A program made the position numbers and the translations under genes. Below, piece by piece: positions 8,592 to 17,244 of a stretch of DNA of 64,000 bases. The first letter of the stretch is position 1. Each line of letters opens with the position of its first letter. Source of the DNA: Hymenobacter setariae (GTDB lineage Bacteria > Bacteroidota > Bacteroidia > Cytophagales > Hymenobacteraceae); assembly GCF_007713685.1 (NCBI RefSeq), contig NZ_VMRJ01000001.1, positions 974,129 to 1,038,128 of the forward strand. The letters are read 5' to 3'. Under the pieces are notes generated by a model. The model was not told where the DNA came from. It saw nothing but the letters and a program-made list of their open reading frames with translations, and ran no database searches.

Positions 8592-9125
8592 TTAGTTATC
8601 AACCTCCTCTACACTTGGCGGCGGCGCGAAAAACATATTGTACTTGGGCGCGAGGCCTAGGGCACGCTGCAACTCGCCCATGTCGGGCGGACTGGCGGGT
8701 AGCGGGTCGGTGGCCACGGCCGGGCGAGCGGCCTCATCGAAGAAAGCCTGGTGCAGCTGGTTGGCCGTGCTAAGCAGCCGCGCGGGCTGGTTGGTGCGGT
8801 TGGCGAAGCCGTGGAAGGCATTGGGCGGCACAATGAGCGTGTCGCCGCGCTCGCAGCTCACCCACTCCTGCTGGCCATCGGCGAGGCGCATGAAATCAAC
8901 GCGCCCGTCGAGAATATAGAATACCTCGGCGTAGGGGTGAGCGTGCAGCGGCACGCCCTTGCCGGGGTCAAGCGGCAGTTCATAAATAGCAAAGGCGTAG
9001 CCAGTGTCGGCGGCCTTGGCTTTCCAAGTGAAACGCGAATCGGCGATGTCGAAGTGCTCGCCTTGGCCCGGGCCTACTTTACGCACGCCTTCGGTAGGCG
9101 GAATTTGCAATGCAAGAGGATGCAT
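8592..9125 (-). CDS. Cupin domain protein
   Basis: A 177-residue single-domain cupin. The metal-site motif is PLHAHPYAEVFYILDGRVDF (two His and one Glu), and the second motif has GDTLIVPPNAFHGFANRT with a His. This combination usually binds Fe, Mn or Zn. ATG 9125 (MHPLALQIPPTEG) is preferred to an upstream ATG at 9161, because the extra residues look like spacer. The C-terminal 45 residues are a Pro-rich tail. The gene converges with the P460 operon. Enzyme or sensor roles are both possible. Confidence 0.82.
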   Translation of the reverse strand: MHPLALQIPPTEGVRKVGPGQGEHFDIADSRFTWKAKAADTGYAFAIYELPLDPGKGVPLHAHPYAEVFYILDGRVDFMRLADGQQEWVSCERGDTLIVPPNAFHGFANRTNQPARLLSTANQLHQAFFDEAARPAVATDPLPASPPDMGELQRALGLAPKYNMFFAPPPSVEEVDN

Positions 9126-9333
9126 GAATAAAGAAAAAAGTGGAAAATGAACTCCCGCCATTGCTAGCCGGAGCTTTTACAGGGTCAAAACCCATAGTGG
9201 AAAGCAGCCATTAGGTCGCCGGAGCCCCTAGGCCGCTCCGACGCGGAAGCAGGCACCCTAGGGCGCTCCAATGCCGCGGCCCTATTTTATGAATCACTCG
9301 AAATGAGCATTATACTTTTCCCGCAACCCTGCT

Positions 9334-10518
9334 TTAATTGGCAGAGAGTACTTGCGCTAGCTTTTGCGATAGCGCGTCACCGCGCAGATTCTTGGCCACA
9401 ATGCGGCCCTGCGGGTCGAGCAGAAAATTTTGGGGGATGGCGCTGATGGCGTACTGCTGCGCTACCTCGGTGTTGAAGCCGTGCAGGTCCGACACCTGGG
9501 TCCAAGTCAGGCCGTCGTCCTGAATGGCTTTGAGCCATGCGGCCCGCGCCGACTGATTATCGAGCGAGATGCTGATGACCGTGAAATTTTGGTGCTGGTA
9601 AGTGGCGTAGGCTTTGGCCACAGTCGGGTTTTCGGCCCGGCAGGGCTTGCACCACGAAGCCCAAAAATCGACCAGCACGTACTGGCCGCGCAGGTCCGAG
9701 AGCTTCACGAGCTTGCCACTGGGGTCGGGCAAGCCGAAATCGGGGGCCTGCGCCCCAAGGGCCGTGCGCTGGAGGCGCGCCAACTGCTGCTGCATCAGCT
9801 GCCCCTGGGGCGAGGTGCGCACGCTAAGGGCCAACGCCTGAAAAAGAGCCGCGGAGGCAGCGACATCGGGCTGATATGCTTCGTATTCGGCCAGCGCGTA
9901 AAGGCTGTAGGGGTTGGCAGGGTGTGCCCGGAGGTAGGCCGCGTACACCCCTTGGAGCTGCTGGTTTAGTCGGGCTTCCTGCGCATCGGTTTGGCGTGCT
10001 AGGGCAGTGTCAGCGGCTGGCTGGCGGCGCCGTGCTGCGTACAAAGCCGCTAGCTGAGCTTGGAGCGGCGCGGTTTGGGCAGTGAGGACGGTGTGCTCGT
10101 GGTTGAGGGGCGTACCGGTGGCTACGGCTTGCATCGGCTGGCCAGGGCCCGTGACGGTGATGGCACCTTTCTCTAGGTAAATAGTTGCCACGTCTTCCGC
10201 CAGCATGTGGGTGTAGGGGGTGCCGGGCGGGGGCAGCAATAGGCTGGCTTGCTGTGGGTCGGCCACTACCCCTTTAAACTGAAAGTGCCCCTTGATGACC
10301 ACCGCAGAATCGACTACGTAGGTTGCGCCGTGGTGGTAATTAAGGTAGGCTTTGTGGGCCTGGGTGGCGGGCAGGTAGCCGCGCACTACGAAGGGCCCGG
10401 GCGCCGCCACAACAGCGGCAGACAGGGGTAGCAGCGCCGCTAAAGCACTCAGAAACTTAACTATACACAAGGGCACCAAAGGGAAGTGATTACGAAGCAC
10501 AAAGCAACCACCGCGCAT
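9334..10518 (-). CDS. TlpA-type thioredoxin with N-terminal DUF4369-like domain
   Basis: A 394-residue exported protein with a signal peptide (FLSALAALLPLSAAVVAAPG). Residues about 35-120 form a DUF4369-like beta domain (FVVRGYLPATQAHKAYLNY), a helical Gln-rich linker follows, and the last 140 residues are an AhpC/TSA-TlpA thioredoxin fold with active site WASWCKPCRAE and the cis-Pro region AISAIPQNFLLDPQG. Such proteins act as envelope disulfide reductases in Bacteroidota. It is divergent from the histidine kinase at 10611, and a shorter TlpA paralogue follows the response regulator at 12823. Both end in very similar tails (NLRGDALSQKLAQVL here, NLRGAALEQRLAQLL there). Confidence 0.88.
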   Translation of the reverse strand: MRGGCFVLRNHFPLVPLCIVKFLSALAALLPLSAAVVAAPGPFVVRGYLPATQAHKAYLNYHHGATYVVDSAVVIKGHFQFKGVVADPQQASLLLPPPGTPYTHMLAEDVATIYLEKGAITVTGPGQPMQAVATGTPLNHEHTVLTAQTAPLQAQLAALYAARRRQPAADTALARQTDAQEARLNQQLQGVYAAYLRAHPANPYSLYALAEYEAYQPDVAASAALFQALALSVRTSPQGQLMQQQLARLQRTALGAQAPDFGLPDPSGKLVKLSDLRGQYVLVDFWASWCKPCRAENPTVAKAYATYQHQNFTVISISLDNQSARAAWLKAIQDDGLTWTQVSDLHGFNTEVAQQYAISAIPQNFLLDPQGRIVAKNLRGDALSQKLAQVLSAN

Positions 10519-10610
10519 TGTAAACCCCTGTTAATTAACGTTAAATAGTGTTAAACGCCCACCAGCCGACCAAGCCAGCAGTACTTTCGCCCTGGCTTTT
10601 GGCTACTTCC

Positions 10611-11990
10611 ATGCAACACCGTATTCGCCTTATCACGTGGCTGCTCGCCGCCTGCGTGCTGGGCATCAATGGCTTTCAGGCGTACTGGCTTTACAGCACT
10701 TATAAGCTCACCACGGCGCAGCTCGACCGCGCCGCTCACCAGGCGCTGGTAGCCGCAGTGCAGCAGCAGCTGATTGCCGGGGTTGAGGCCTTGCGGGCAC
10801 CGGGTGTGAAGCTAGTTTTATCTGGCACCAGCAGCACTCGGGTAGGCGTTCGGCGCGAAGTGACGGCCGCCAAAGTAACCGTGGTACCCAAAGGCGCTTC
10901 ACGGGCCATCGCGGCACCGGCCGGCCAATACGCCCACATCGTTATTGACGACTGGAGCCGCGGCGAGCGCCTCAAATTAGCCGCCCTTACCCATGCTTAT
11001 CGCTGGAAACTACACCAATACGGAGTCGATTCGGCGGCCGTGCTCGATACCTTTTCTATTCGCGGCACCGATGCGGCACCTAGGCCAGCCCCAGCGCTGC
11101 GAAGCCAGTTAGCCCGGTTTCCGCGGCCGACGCCGCCCGTCTTGCTCAGTCCCAAAAAGGAAATGTACGTGCGCGCCCACCTGCCGCCACCCACGCACTA
11201 TTTGTGGCAGCGCCTAGGGGGCTTGCTGGGCGGCTCAGTGCTGCTGCTGCTGCTCACGAGCGGTTGCTTTGGGCTGGTGCGGCACACCCTGGTGGCCCAG
11301 CGCAAGCTGGCCGAGGCCAAGAACGACTTTATCAACAACATGACGCACGAGCTGAAAACGCCACTGACCACCGTATCGGCGGCCGTCGAGACGCTGGAGC
11401 GCTTCGGCTTGCAGGCTGACCCCGAGAAAGTGCGCACGTATTTTCGCATCTCGCACACCGAGCTGCGCCGCCTCTCCGACCTAGTAGATAAGGTGTTGAG
11501 TATCGCGAGCAAAGAGCAGCAGGCGCTGGTGCTGCACCCCGAGCCGGTGCACCCAGCCGAGCTGGTGCAGGCAGCCGTGCACCGCCACCAGCTACAAGGC
11601 AGTAAGCACGTGCACTTTGAGGTAGACGTGGCACCGGCCGACGTAGTGCAGGCCGACCGCCTGCACCTAGATGGCGTCATCAATAATTTGATTGATAACG
11701 CTATTAAATATTCAAAAGGGCACGTCACCATTGCTCTGCGCAGCAGCCGCACGGCGAGCGGCTGGCAGCTCACGGTGCAAGACAATGGCATCGGCATTGC
11801 CAGCGGCTACCAAGCGGCAGTGTTCGACCGCTTTTTCCGGGTGCCCACCGGCAATCTACACACCGTCAAGGGCTTCGGACTGGGGCTGTACTACGTGCGC
11901 CAGGTGGTAGAGCGTCATGGCGGGCGCATCGCCGTGCGCAGCGAGTCGGGCCGGGGCAGCACGTTCACACTCTGGCTGCCGCATGCCTGA
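10611..11990 (+). CDS. Membrane sensor histidine kinase (HisKA class)
   Basis: About 459 residues. One N-terminal helix (LITWLLAACVLGINGFQAYW), a periplasmic domain of about 170 residues with no cysteine, and a second helix (LLGGSVLLLLLTSGCFGLV) precede the HisKA domain with phosphoacceptor motif NNMTHELKTPLTTVSAA. The HATPase domain shows LIDNAIKYS, DNGIGI and GFGLGLYYV. ATG 10611 is preferred because MQHRIRL starts directly before the first helix. The partner regulator follows 75 bases downstream. The locus is flanked on both sides by TlpA-type thioredoxins, which suggests an envelope stress or redox role, though the sensor has no Cys to sense thiols directly. Confidence 0.92.
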   Translation: MQHRIRLITWLLAACVLGINGFQAYWLYSTYKLTTAQLDRAAHQALVAAVQQQLIAGVEALRAPGVKLVLSGTSSTRVGVRREVTAAKVTVVPKGASRAIAAPAGQYAHIVIDDWSRGERLKLAALTHAYRWKLHQYGVDSAAVLDTFSIRGTDAAPRPAPALRSQLARFPRPTPPVLLSPKKEMYVRAHLPPPTHYLWQRLGGLLGGSVLLLLLTSGCFGLVRHTLVAQRKLAEAKNDFINNMTHELKTPLTTVSAAVETLERFGLQADPEKVRTYFRISHTELRRLSDLVDKVLSIASKEQQALVLHPEPVHPAELVQAAVHRHQLQGSKHVHFEVDVAPADVVQADRLHLDGVINNLIDNAIKYSKGHVTIALRSSRTASGWQLTVQDNGIGIASGYQAAVFDRFFRVPTGNLHTVKGFGLGLYYVRQVVERHGGRIAVRSESGRGSTFTLWLPHA

Positions 11991-12000
11991 GTACCAGGCA

Positions 12001-12016
12001 GGCCCCCTAGGGGGCC
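12001..12016. repeat. Perfect 16-base palindrome centred on CCTAGG
   Basis: GGCCCCCTAGGGGGCC is its own reverse complement and lies in the 75-base gap between the kinase and its regulator. It could form a stem without a loop or be a protein or methylase site. It is the longest clean example of the CCTAGG palindromes found across the window. Confidence 0.7.
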
Positions 12017-12065
12017 AAGAAGCCACCGTCTGCTTATTACTAATTGCTCCTTGATAATTGCTTAG

Positions 12066-12737
12066 ATGCCAACCATTCTATTAGTAGAAGATGAGCTTTC
12101 GCTTGCCCTCATTGTAAAAGACAACCTAGAGTCGCGCGGCTTTACGGTGCTGCACGCGGCCGATGGCCAGGCTGGCCTCGACCTGTTTCGGCAGCACGAC
12201 CCCGACCTGCTCGTGGTTGATGTGATGATGCCCGTGCTCGACGGCTTTTCCTTGGCTGAGCAGGTGCGCCACGCGCACGCCACGGTGCCCATTATCTTTC
12301 TCACTGCCCGCGGGCAAACCGCCGATGTGGTGCGCGGCTTCGAGCTGGGCGGCAGCGACTACGTGCGCAAGCCCTTTAGCATCGAAGAGTTAGTAGCCCG
12401 CATCAATGCTCGCCTGCTAGCGGTGGCCACCCCTACCCCACCCGCGCTGGTAGCCATCGGCCAGTACCAATTCGACTACCCCCACCAACGCCTGCTGCGC
12501 CAGGGCCATGCCCAAACCCTCACGAACCGCGAGGCCGAGGTGCTCCAGCACCTCTACCAGCAGCGCAACCAAGTGCTAGCGCGCGCCGAGGTGCTACAGG
12601 CCTTGTGGGGCGACAATACCTTTTTCAACGGCCGCAGCCTCGACGTGTACATCACGCGCCTGCGCCGCTACCTCCGCGCCGACGCCCAGGTACAAATCGT
12701 GAACGTGCGCGGCATTGGCTATAAGCTGATGCTATGA
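12066..12737 (+). CDS. OmpR family response regulator
   Basis: A 223-residue regulator. The receiver domain has VEDE at the start, phosphoacceptor Asp52 in LLVVDVMMPVLDGF, the Thr in FLTARG and the Lys in YVRKPFS. The C-terminal winged helix (about 128-223) has LTNREAEVLQHLYQQRNQVL, SLDVYITRLRRYL and NVRGIGYKL, the standard Trans_reg_C pattern. It is the partner of the HisKA kinase just upstream. Confidence 0.93.
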   Translation: MPTILLVEDELSLALIVKDNLESRGFTVLHAADGQAGLDLFRQHDPDLLVVDVMMPVLDGFSLAEQVRHAHATVPIIFLTARGQTADVVRGFELGGSDYVRKPFSIEELVARINARLLAVATPTPPALVAIGQYQFDYPHQRLLRQGHAQTLTNREAEVLQHLYQQRNQVLARAEVLQALWGDNTFFNGRSLDVYITRLRRYLRADAQVQIVNVRGIGYKLML

Positions 12738-12822
12738 ATGAGTTAACTGTCTCCGCTTAATTCTTGGCCTTCAGTGTACTAAGAGCTAAATAACTAGCGC
12801 ATCACCCCGACCTAAATAATGT

Positions 12823-13353
12823 ATGACAGCTCCTTTCGTCGCCTACGCTACCGCTTTGCTGCTGGTGGCGGGCCCCACTAGTAGCACAGTTCCCAGCCCC
12901 GGCCACTTGCCCGGCGCGTCGGTAGCCATTCGGGCCGGGCAACCCCTCGCGCCCGACTTCCGGCAGGCCGACCCACAAGGCAAAGTAGTGCGGCTTTCGG
13001 CCTTGCGTGGGCAATACGTGCTGCTCGATTTCTGGGCCTCCTGGTGCCCGCCCTGCCGAGCCGAAAACCCGGTTCTGGTTCAGGCCTACCACCGCTACAA
13101 AGGCAAGAAATTCACCATCCTGAGCGTATCGCTCGACCACAACCGCGCCGCCTGGCTTAAAGCTGTGCAGGCCGATGGCCTCACATGGCAGCAGGTATCA
13201 GACCTGAAAGGCTGGGACAATGCCGCCGCCGAGCGCTATCATATCGTAGCCCTACCACAGAATTTCTTGCTTGACCCCACCGGCCACATAGTGGGGCAAA
13301 ACCTGCGCGGAGCCGCTCTAGAGCAGCGCCTGGCCCAATTGCTCGGTGAGTAG
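12823..13353 (+). CDS. TlpA-type periplasmic thioredoxin
   Basis: A 176-residue exported thioredoxin. A short N-terminal hydrophobic segment (YATALLLVAGPTSS) is followed by a TlpA fold with FRQADPQGKVVRLSALRGQY, active site WASWCPPCRAE, and the cis-Pro region VALPQNFLLDPTGH. It lacks the DUF4369-like domain present in its paralogue at 9334. It follows the OmpR regulator by 85 bases on the same strand and may be in its regulon. The likely role is reduction of disulfides in envelope proteins or cytochrome maturation. Confidence 0.88.
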   Translation: MTAPFVAYATALLLVAGPTSSTVPSPGHLPGASVAIRAGQPLAPDFRQADPQGKVVRLSALRGQYVLLDFWASWCPPCRAENPVLVQAYHRYKGKKFTILSVSLDHNRAAWLKAVQADGLTWQQVSDLKGWDNAAAERYHIVALPQNFLLDPTGHIVGQNLRGAALEQRLAQLLGE

Positions 13354-13392
13354 CGCCCACTGCTGTGTTTGCGCACCACACACATCGCTTAC

Positions 13393-13809
13393 TTACGCCA
13401 GCGCCTTTTCGCGGGCGAGCTGCTGGTATTTTTCTACGGCCGCGCTTTTTCCGCTCTGCAGTTCAGCCATTAAGCTAGGGTCCGCAATGGTGGGGCAATG
13501 TTTGGCGCCCCACAGCACGAGCTCGACGATAATCGGGACAGTATCCAGGCCTTTTTCCGTCAGGCGATAGGTGAACTTCGATTTTTTGTCGGCAGCCACT
13601 GCCTTGGTTAAGAGGCCCTGCTCCTCCAGAACCGCCAAACGGTCGGCTAGAATATTGGTCGCCATTTTTTCCGCTGACTGCAGGAATTGCCCATAGGTGG
13701 ACTTGCCCGCGAACACCATGTCCCGCAGAATGAGAAGGGTCCATTTGTCTCCCAGCACGTCGAGCGATGTGCTAACGGGGCAGGTAGAACGCTGTTTTAG
13801 CTCCTTCAT
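13393..13809 (-). CDS. HxlR family transcription regulator
   Basis: A 138-residue winged-helix protein of the HxlR/YodB group: CPVSTSLDVLGDKWTLLILR at the N-terminus, then the HTH with KMATNILADRLAVLEEQGLL and the wing YRLTEKGLDTVPII. The conserved N-terminal Cys (in RSTCPV) matches the redox- or quinone-sensing Cys of YodB-type members. ATG 13809 (MKELKQ) is chosen because the upstream 42 codons cover the operator sites. It is divergent from a QorB-like quinone reductase, the same arrangement as ytfH and ytfG (qorB) in Escherichia coli, so it is most likely the repressor of that gene and of itself. Confidence 0.9.
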   Translation of the reverse strand: MKELKQRSTCPVSTSLDVLGDKWTLLILRDMVFAGKSTYGQFLQSAEKMATNILADRLAVLEEQGLLTKAVAADKKSKFTYRLTEKGLDTVPIIVELVLWGAKHCPTIADPSLMAELQSGKSAAVEKYQQLAREKALA

Positions 13810-13827
13810 AAAAGAAAATTTATTTTT

Positions 13828-13844
13828 ACTTGCTTTTTGCAAGT
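13828..13844. promoter_or_regulatory. Operator-like inverted repeat 1 (HxlR site)
   Basis: ACTTGC-TTTTT-GCAAGT is a perfect 6+6 inverted repeat with a 5-base spacer, 18 bases from the HxlR start codon. A second copy is centred 35 bases away. HxlR proteins bind such palindromes in their own divergent promoters. Confidence 0.65.
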
Positions 13845-13853
13845 AAATTATTA

Positions 13854-13861
13854 TACATTTG
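13854..13861 (+). promoter_or_regulatory. Candidate -7 box between the two operators
   Basis: TACATTTG fits TAnnTTTG on the plus strand, facing the quinone reductase. It lies between the two inverted repeats, where a bound regulator would block transcription. Confidence 0.5.
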
Positions 13862-13862
13862 C

Positions 13863-13879
13863 ACTTGCAATTCGCAAGC
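13863..13879. promoter_or_regulatory. Operator-like inverted repeat 2 (HxlR site)
   Basis: ACTTGC-AATTC-GCAAGC has the same half-sites and 5-base spacer as the copy at 13828, with one outer mismatch. The shared half-site ACTTGC/GCAAG is strong evidence that both bind the same protein. Confidence 0.62.
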
Positions 13880-14009
13880 AAATATACGCGGCTTTCGCTT
13901 GCGCTAGCACCGGGAGCCAAACTGCCTGCTGGCACCCTTCAGAACCATAGCCGTCACTAAACAGCCCTTTTGCCGACCACGCAGCAGTGGTCTTTATTTC
14001 TGTTTAACC

Positions 14010-14873
14010 ATGATTTTAGTAACTGGAGCCACCGGTGGCCTAGGCCACGCAACCATCGACTGCTTGCTTACAACCACCCCGGCCGCAGAAATTGCTGCCC
14101 TGGTGCGCGATGCCAGCAAAGCCACCGACCTCGTGCAGCGGGGCGTCGATGTGCGGCAAGCTGACTACTTCGACTACCCCGCGCTGGTGCAAGCCTTTCA
14201 AGGCATTGAGAAGGTGCTATTAGTTTCTGCCGTGGCCTTTACCGACCGGGTGAGTCAGCACCGCAACGTCATCGACGCCGCTAAGGAAGCCGGAGTGAAG
14301 CACCTGTTCTATACTAGCATCCAGCGCAGCTCCGACTTTGTAATGACGGAGGTGACAGAAAGTGACCTAGCCACCGAGGCCTACCTCAAAGCGTCTGGGC
14401 TGGTGTACACCATTCTCAAAAACGGCTATTATTTCGAAGGCCTGCGGTATCTAATTGGCAGCGAGGTACCGGAGACAGAGATACGCTTCCCGGCGGGAGA
14501 AGGCAAGATAGCCTTTATCAAGCGGACCGAACTGGCCGCCGCCACAGCCGCCCTGCTGACCAGCGAGGGGCATGAAAACCAAGAGTATACTCTGACCGGG
14601 AGCGAAGCCTATTCGTTTCACGACATCGCCCGGGAGCTCTCTGCGCTAGCGGGCCGACCCATCACGTACCACAGCAGCGAGCTGGCGCCTTACATCGCGC
14701 AGACAGTAGCCGCTGGCTTCCCCGAACCCGTCGCCAACTTCTTCGCCCAATGGGGTGCCGCCACCCAACACGGCATGCTGGCTGGCACGCACGATACGGT
14801 GGAGCGACTGCTAGGCCGCAAGCCAACTTCGCTGCGGGAATACTTGAAAACGACCTATTTTCCGGGCACCTGA
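14010..14873 (+). CDS. NmrA/QorB-like NAD(P)H-dependent quinone oxidoreductase
   Basis: A 287-residue atypical SDR of the NmrA/QorB group. The N-terminal motif VTGATGGLG binds NAD(P)H, with ALVRDASKA after strand 2 and LLVSAVAFTDRVSQHRNVID in the central fold. The catalytic Tyr of classical SDRs is not conserved, as expected for this group. The C-terminal half (YTLTGSEAYSFHDIARELS, LLGRKPTSLREYL) matches the QorB/YtfG type, which reduces quinones. It is divergent from an HxlR regulator with paired operators, so it is probably induced by quinones or electrophiles. Confidence 0.88.
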   Translation: MILVTGATGGLGHATIDCLLTTTPAAEIAALVRDASKATDLVQRGVDVRQADYFDYPALVQAFQGIEKVLLVSAVAFTDRVSQHRNVIDAAKEAGVKHLFYTSIQRSSDFVMTEVTESDLATEAYLKASGLVYTILKNGYYFEGLRYLIGSEVPETEIRFPAGEGKIAFIKRTELAAATAALLTSEGHENQEYTLTGSEAYSFHDIARELSALAGRPITYHSSELAPYIAQTVAAGFPEPVANFFAQWGAATQHGMLAGTHDTVERLLGRKPTSLREYLKTTYFPGT

Positions 14874-15192
14874 CCGCTCGTAGCGGCGGCCGACACCTAG
14901 GGTCTCAAGTCAACCAGACCGGTCCCGTTCATCACCTAGGAGCTGGCTAGCATGCTCCCAGCTGAGTTCCTAGGTGATGAACGGAGCCGACAGAAGTGGT
15001 GGCCAATTTGACTGACCTCTACGAATAGGACCCTCAAACGCAGTGCCACCAGCTTCAGGCGCTGAGCAAGGCCTGCACACCAAGGGGCATCACTAAAGCT
15101 GCCAGCTACGCACTAGGGCTGGGCAGCAAATCAGGAGATAGATGCTACCTGCCCTGTGCTGTTTTTACTTAATATAGCCACCTAGCACGTCC
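14874..15192. other. Convergent intergenic region
   Basis: About 320 bases between the quinone reductase (plus) and the M14 peptidase (minus). It contains the long inverted repeat at 14925-14984 and three CCTAGG sites. No gene was found. Confidence 0.45.
14925..14984. terminator. Long inverted repeat with CCTAGG in each arm
   Basis: Arms at 14925-14941 and 14968-14984 are perfect over 17 bases, and each contains ACCTAGGA or its complement TCCTAGGT. The 26-base interior can fold further (GCTGG with CCAGC). There is no T-run, so it may be a processing or termination hairpin for the convergent genes, or a remnant of a mobile palindrome. Confidence 0.55.
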
Positions 15193-16980
15193 TTAATTCA
15201 ACTCGCGCATAATCGGATACTGCAAGTGATAAGGGTGGCCAGGCCCAGCGTGCGCATAGAGCCAAGCCAGCCGCGCATCCGGGTCGGCGGCGAAGGCCGG
15301 TTCGGCACGCAGCTTGGCCTCAAATGCAGCTTTTACCGCCGGGTCGGTTGCCAGCAGGCGCTCGCCCAGCGCGGCGAGCACAAAGGCGTCGGTGCTGGGT
15401 ACGGGGGCCAGCATTTCGGGGAAAAACCCCCAGGCCAGAAACGAATCCTGGCTTTCCGGCTCCAGCAATGCGGCCGCTAGCAGCCCGTTGGGCTGGTTGG
15501 TGGGTACGCGTACGCTGCCCGCTGGCAGGGTTTGCTCGCCCAGCTCATGCACGAAGGTGGCTGCCAGCGGCACGCGCCCTTCGCTAGGCTGTAAAAGCTT
15601 AGACTCTACGAGTCGTACTTGGTCGAGCCGCAAGGTGCGCGGCGTGGCTGTTGTCTCAAACGTGATGCCGTGGAGGCGTAGCCGGTCGAGCACCTCTGCT
15701 TGGGCGGCGGGCACCCACCAGGCTTTGGGTAGCCGCACTGACTCGGTCGGTTGCTGCCCAATAATGGGCATGCAAAAAGTAATCGGCTGGCCAAGCCAGC
15801 GCTGCTCTAGCCGCCCCGAGGCTGGCGACAAATACGTGTCGAAGGCGATGCCCTTGAACTGCTCGACCCAGCCTATCGGCTGCGGGGCGGGCATCCAGCG
15901 GGTGAGCAATTCGGTGGGCCGGCTCGCCCGGTCTGTTGCCTTGGCCGCGGCGATTCGGGTGGCATCAGTCGCGGCAATCTTTAGCGCGGCTTCCAGCAGC
16001 ACATAGGTGCCGAGCACGCGCTGGCGATACGGCTTGAGCATGTGGTTCTCAACCAGCACGGTCGGCACGCTGATAAAATCGCCGTAGCCGGTGGAGTAGC
16101 GGGGCCCCTCGGGGCTGTAGCGGATGCCCTTAGCCGGGTCGCGGGTGTCGATGGGGCTGGGATAAATCGTGGGCGTATGCCCCGCCTTGGTCAGGGCCTG
16201 CGTTACGGCCGGGCCGAAGCGCCCTTGCAACCAGTTGGCTGTGGCCCGGTGGCGCGCGTAGGTGCCCCAGCCCGCGTATGTGAAAGTCACGTCGTATTGC
16301 ATGTCGAAGCCTTCACTGACGTGGCAATCGATATAAAGCAGTGGGTCGAGCTCGCGCAACAGGCCAATCATGGCTCGCGTTTCGGGCGCGTCCGCTTTGG
16401 CATAGTCGCGGTTCAGATTGATGTTACGCGCGTTTGCATCACGCCCCTTCTCAAGGGGGCCGCGCAGGTGCGGGAAGTTCCACACACTCAGCTGCTCGTG
16501 GCCATCAATATTATAAATTGGCACAAACACGAGGTCCACGCGGTCGAGCAAGTTGTCCTTGCCACGCAGGGCAATATCGCGCAGCAGCATCAGCCCGGCA
16601 TCCTTGCCGTCGATTTCGCCCGCATGAATTCCCGCTTGCACCAATACAACTGGCTTGGGGGCACCGCCCTTGCTGGCACGCACGTACAGCAACTCACGCC
16701 CCTCGCCCGTGCGGCCGAAGCTATGCAGGGTCATCAGGGGCGAGGCGGCCGCGAGCTTTTGCAGCCAAGCTTTGACCTCGGCATAGCGCGGTGTAGTCTT
16801 GAAGTCAGCCGCCTCGGCCGGCGTAATCCACTTATCGCCTGCTTTGACAAGCAACTGCTCGCTTTTACCAGACCACGGACGGACAGGAGGTAGGTCTAAG
16901 ATATTCTGTGCTGACACGTTTGTAAAACCTAAGCATATCAACCCCGCGAGCGCCGTCGCGTGATAAAATCTAGCAATCAT
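15193..16980 (-). CDS. Secreted M14 family zinc carboxypeptidase
   Basis: A 595-residue exported metallopeptidase with a signal peptide (ALAGLICLGFTNVSAQN). The M14 zinc site is visible as HAGEIDGKD (His and Glu ligands, residues about 125-130) and the later His in YIDCHVSEG. GREL and NINLNRDYAKADAPETRA fit the substrate-binding Asn-Arg region. The region VLVENHMLKPYRQR may hold the catalytic Glu. The C-terminal 200 residues are probably a beta-rich accessory domain. It probably trims peptides in the periplasm or outside the cell. It is monocistronic. Confidence 0.88.
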   Translation of the reverse strand: MIARFYHATALAGLICLGFTNVSAQNILDLPPVRPWSGKSEQLLVKAGDKWITPAEAADFKTTPRYAEVKAWLQKLAAASPLMTLHSFGRTGEGRELLYVRASKGGAPKPVVLVQAGIHAGEIDGKDAGLMLLRDIALRGKDNLLDRVDLVFVPIYNIDGHEQLSVWNFPHLRGPLEKGRDANARNINLNRDYAKADAPETRAMIGLLRELDPLLYIDCHVSEGFDMQYDVTFTYAGWGTYARHRATANWLQGRFGPAVTQALTKAGHTPTIYPSPIDTRDPAKGIRYSPEGPRYSTGYGDFISVPTVLVENHMLKPYRQRVLGTYVLLEAALKIAATDATRIAAAKATDRASRPTELLTRWMPAPQPIGWVEQFKGIAFDTYLSPASGRLEQRWLGQPITFCMPIIGQQPTESVRLPKAWWVPAAQAEVLDRLRLHGITFETTATPRTLRLDQVRLVESKLLQPSEGRVPLAATFVHELGEQTLPAGSVRVPTNQPNGLLAAALLEPESQDSFLAWGFFPEMLAPVPSTDAFVLAALGERLLATDPAVKAAFEAKLRAEPAFAADPDARLAWLYAHAGPGHPYHLQYPIMRELN

Positions 16981-17244
16981 TAGTTAATCACTCAAGTAAA
17001 ATAGAAACGCCTACCTAGGAAGGCGTTTAAAAAGCAGCCATCATTCCTAATACTCCGCTCACGCTATAGCTGGCGATGACCAGCACGGTCTACCTGGCAG
17101 GAACAATTTATTGCGCTGCTTATTCATACGCCTCAAGCGCTGCCACAGCCTACAACAAGTACTTGGCGCACCACTTTACAGTTGTGAGCGGGTTTCCCGA
17201 AAAGCTAGTTTCGTTCAGGGTAGGCATTGACTGACCTACGGCTC

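Noticed and set aside
16042-16893. 283-codon plus-strand frame opposite the M14 peptidase
   Set aside because: The peptidase has clear zinc motifs; this frame has none.
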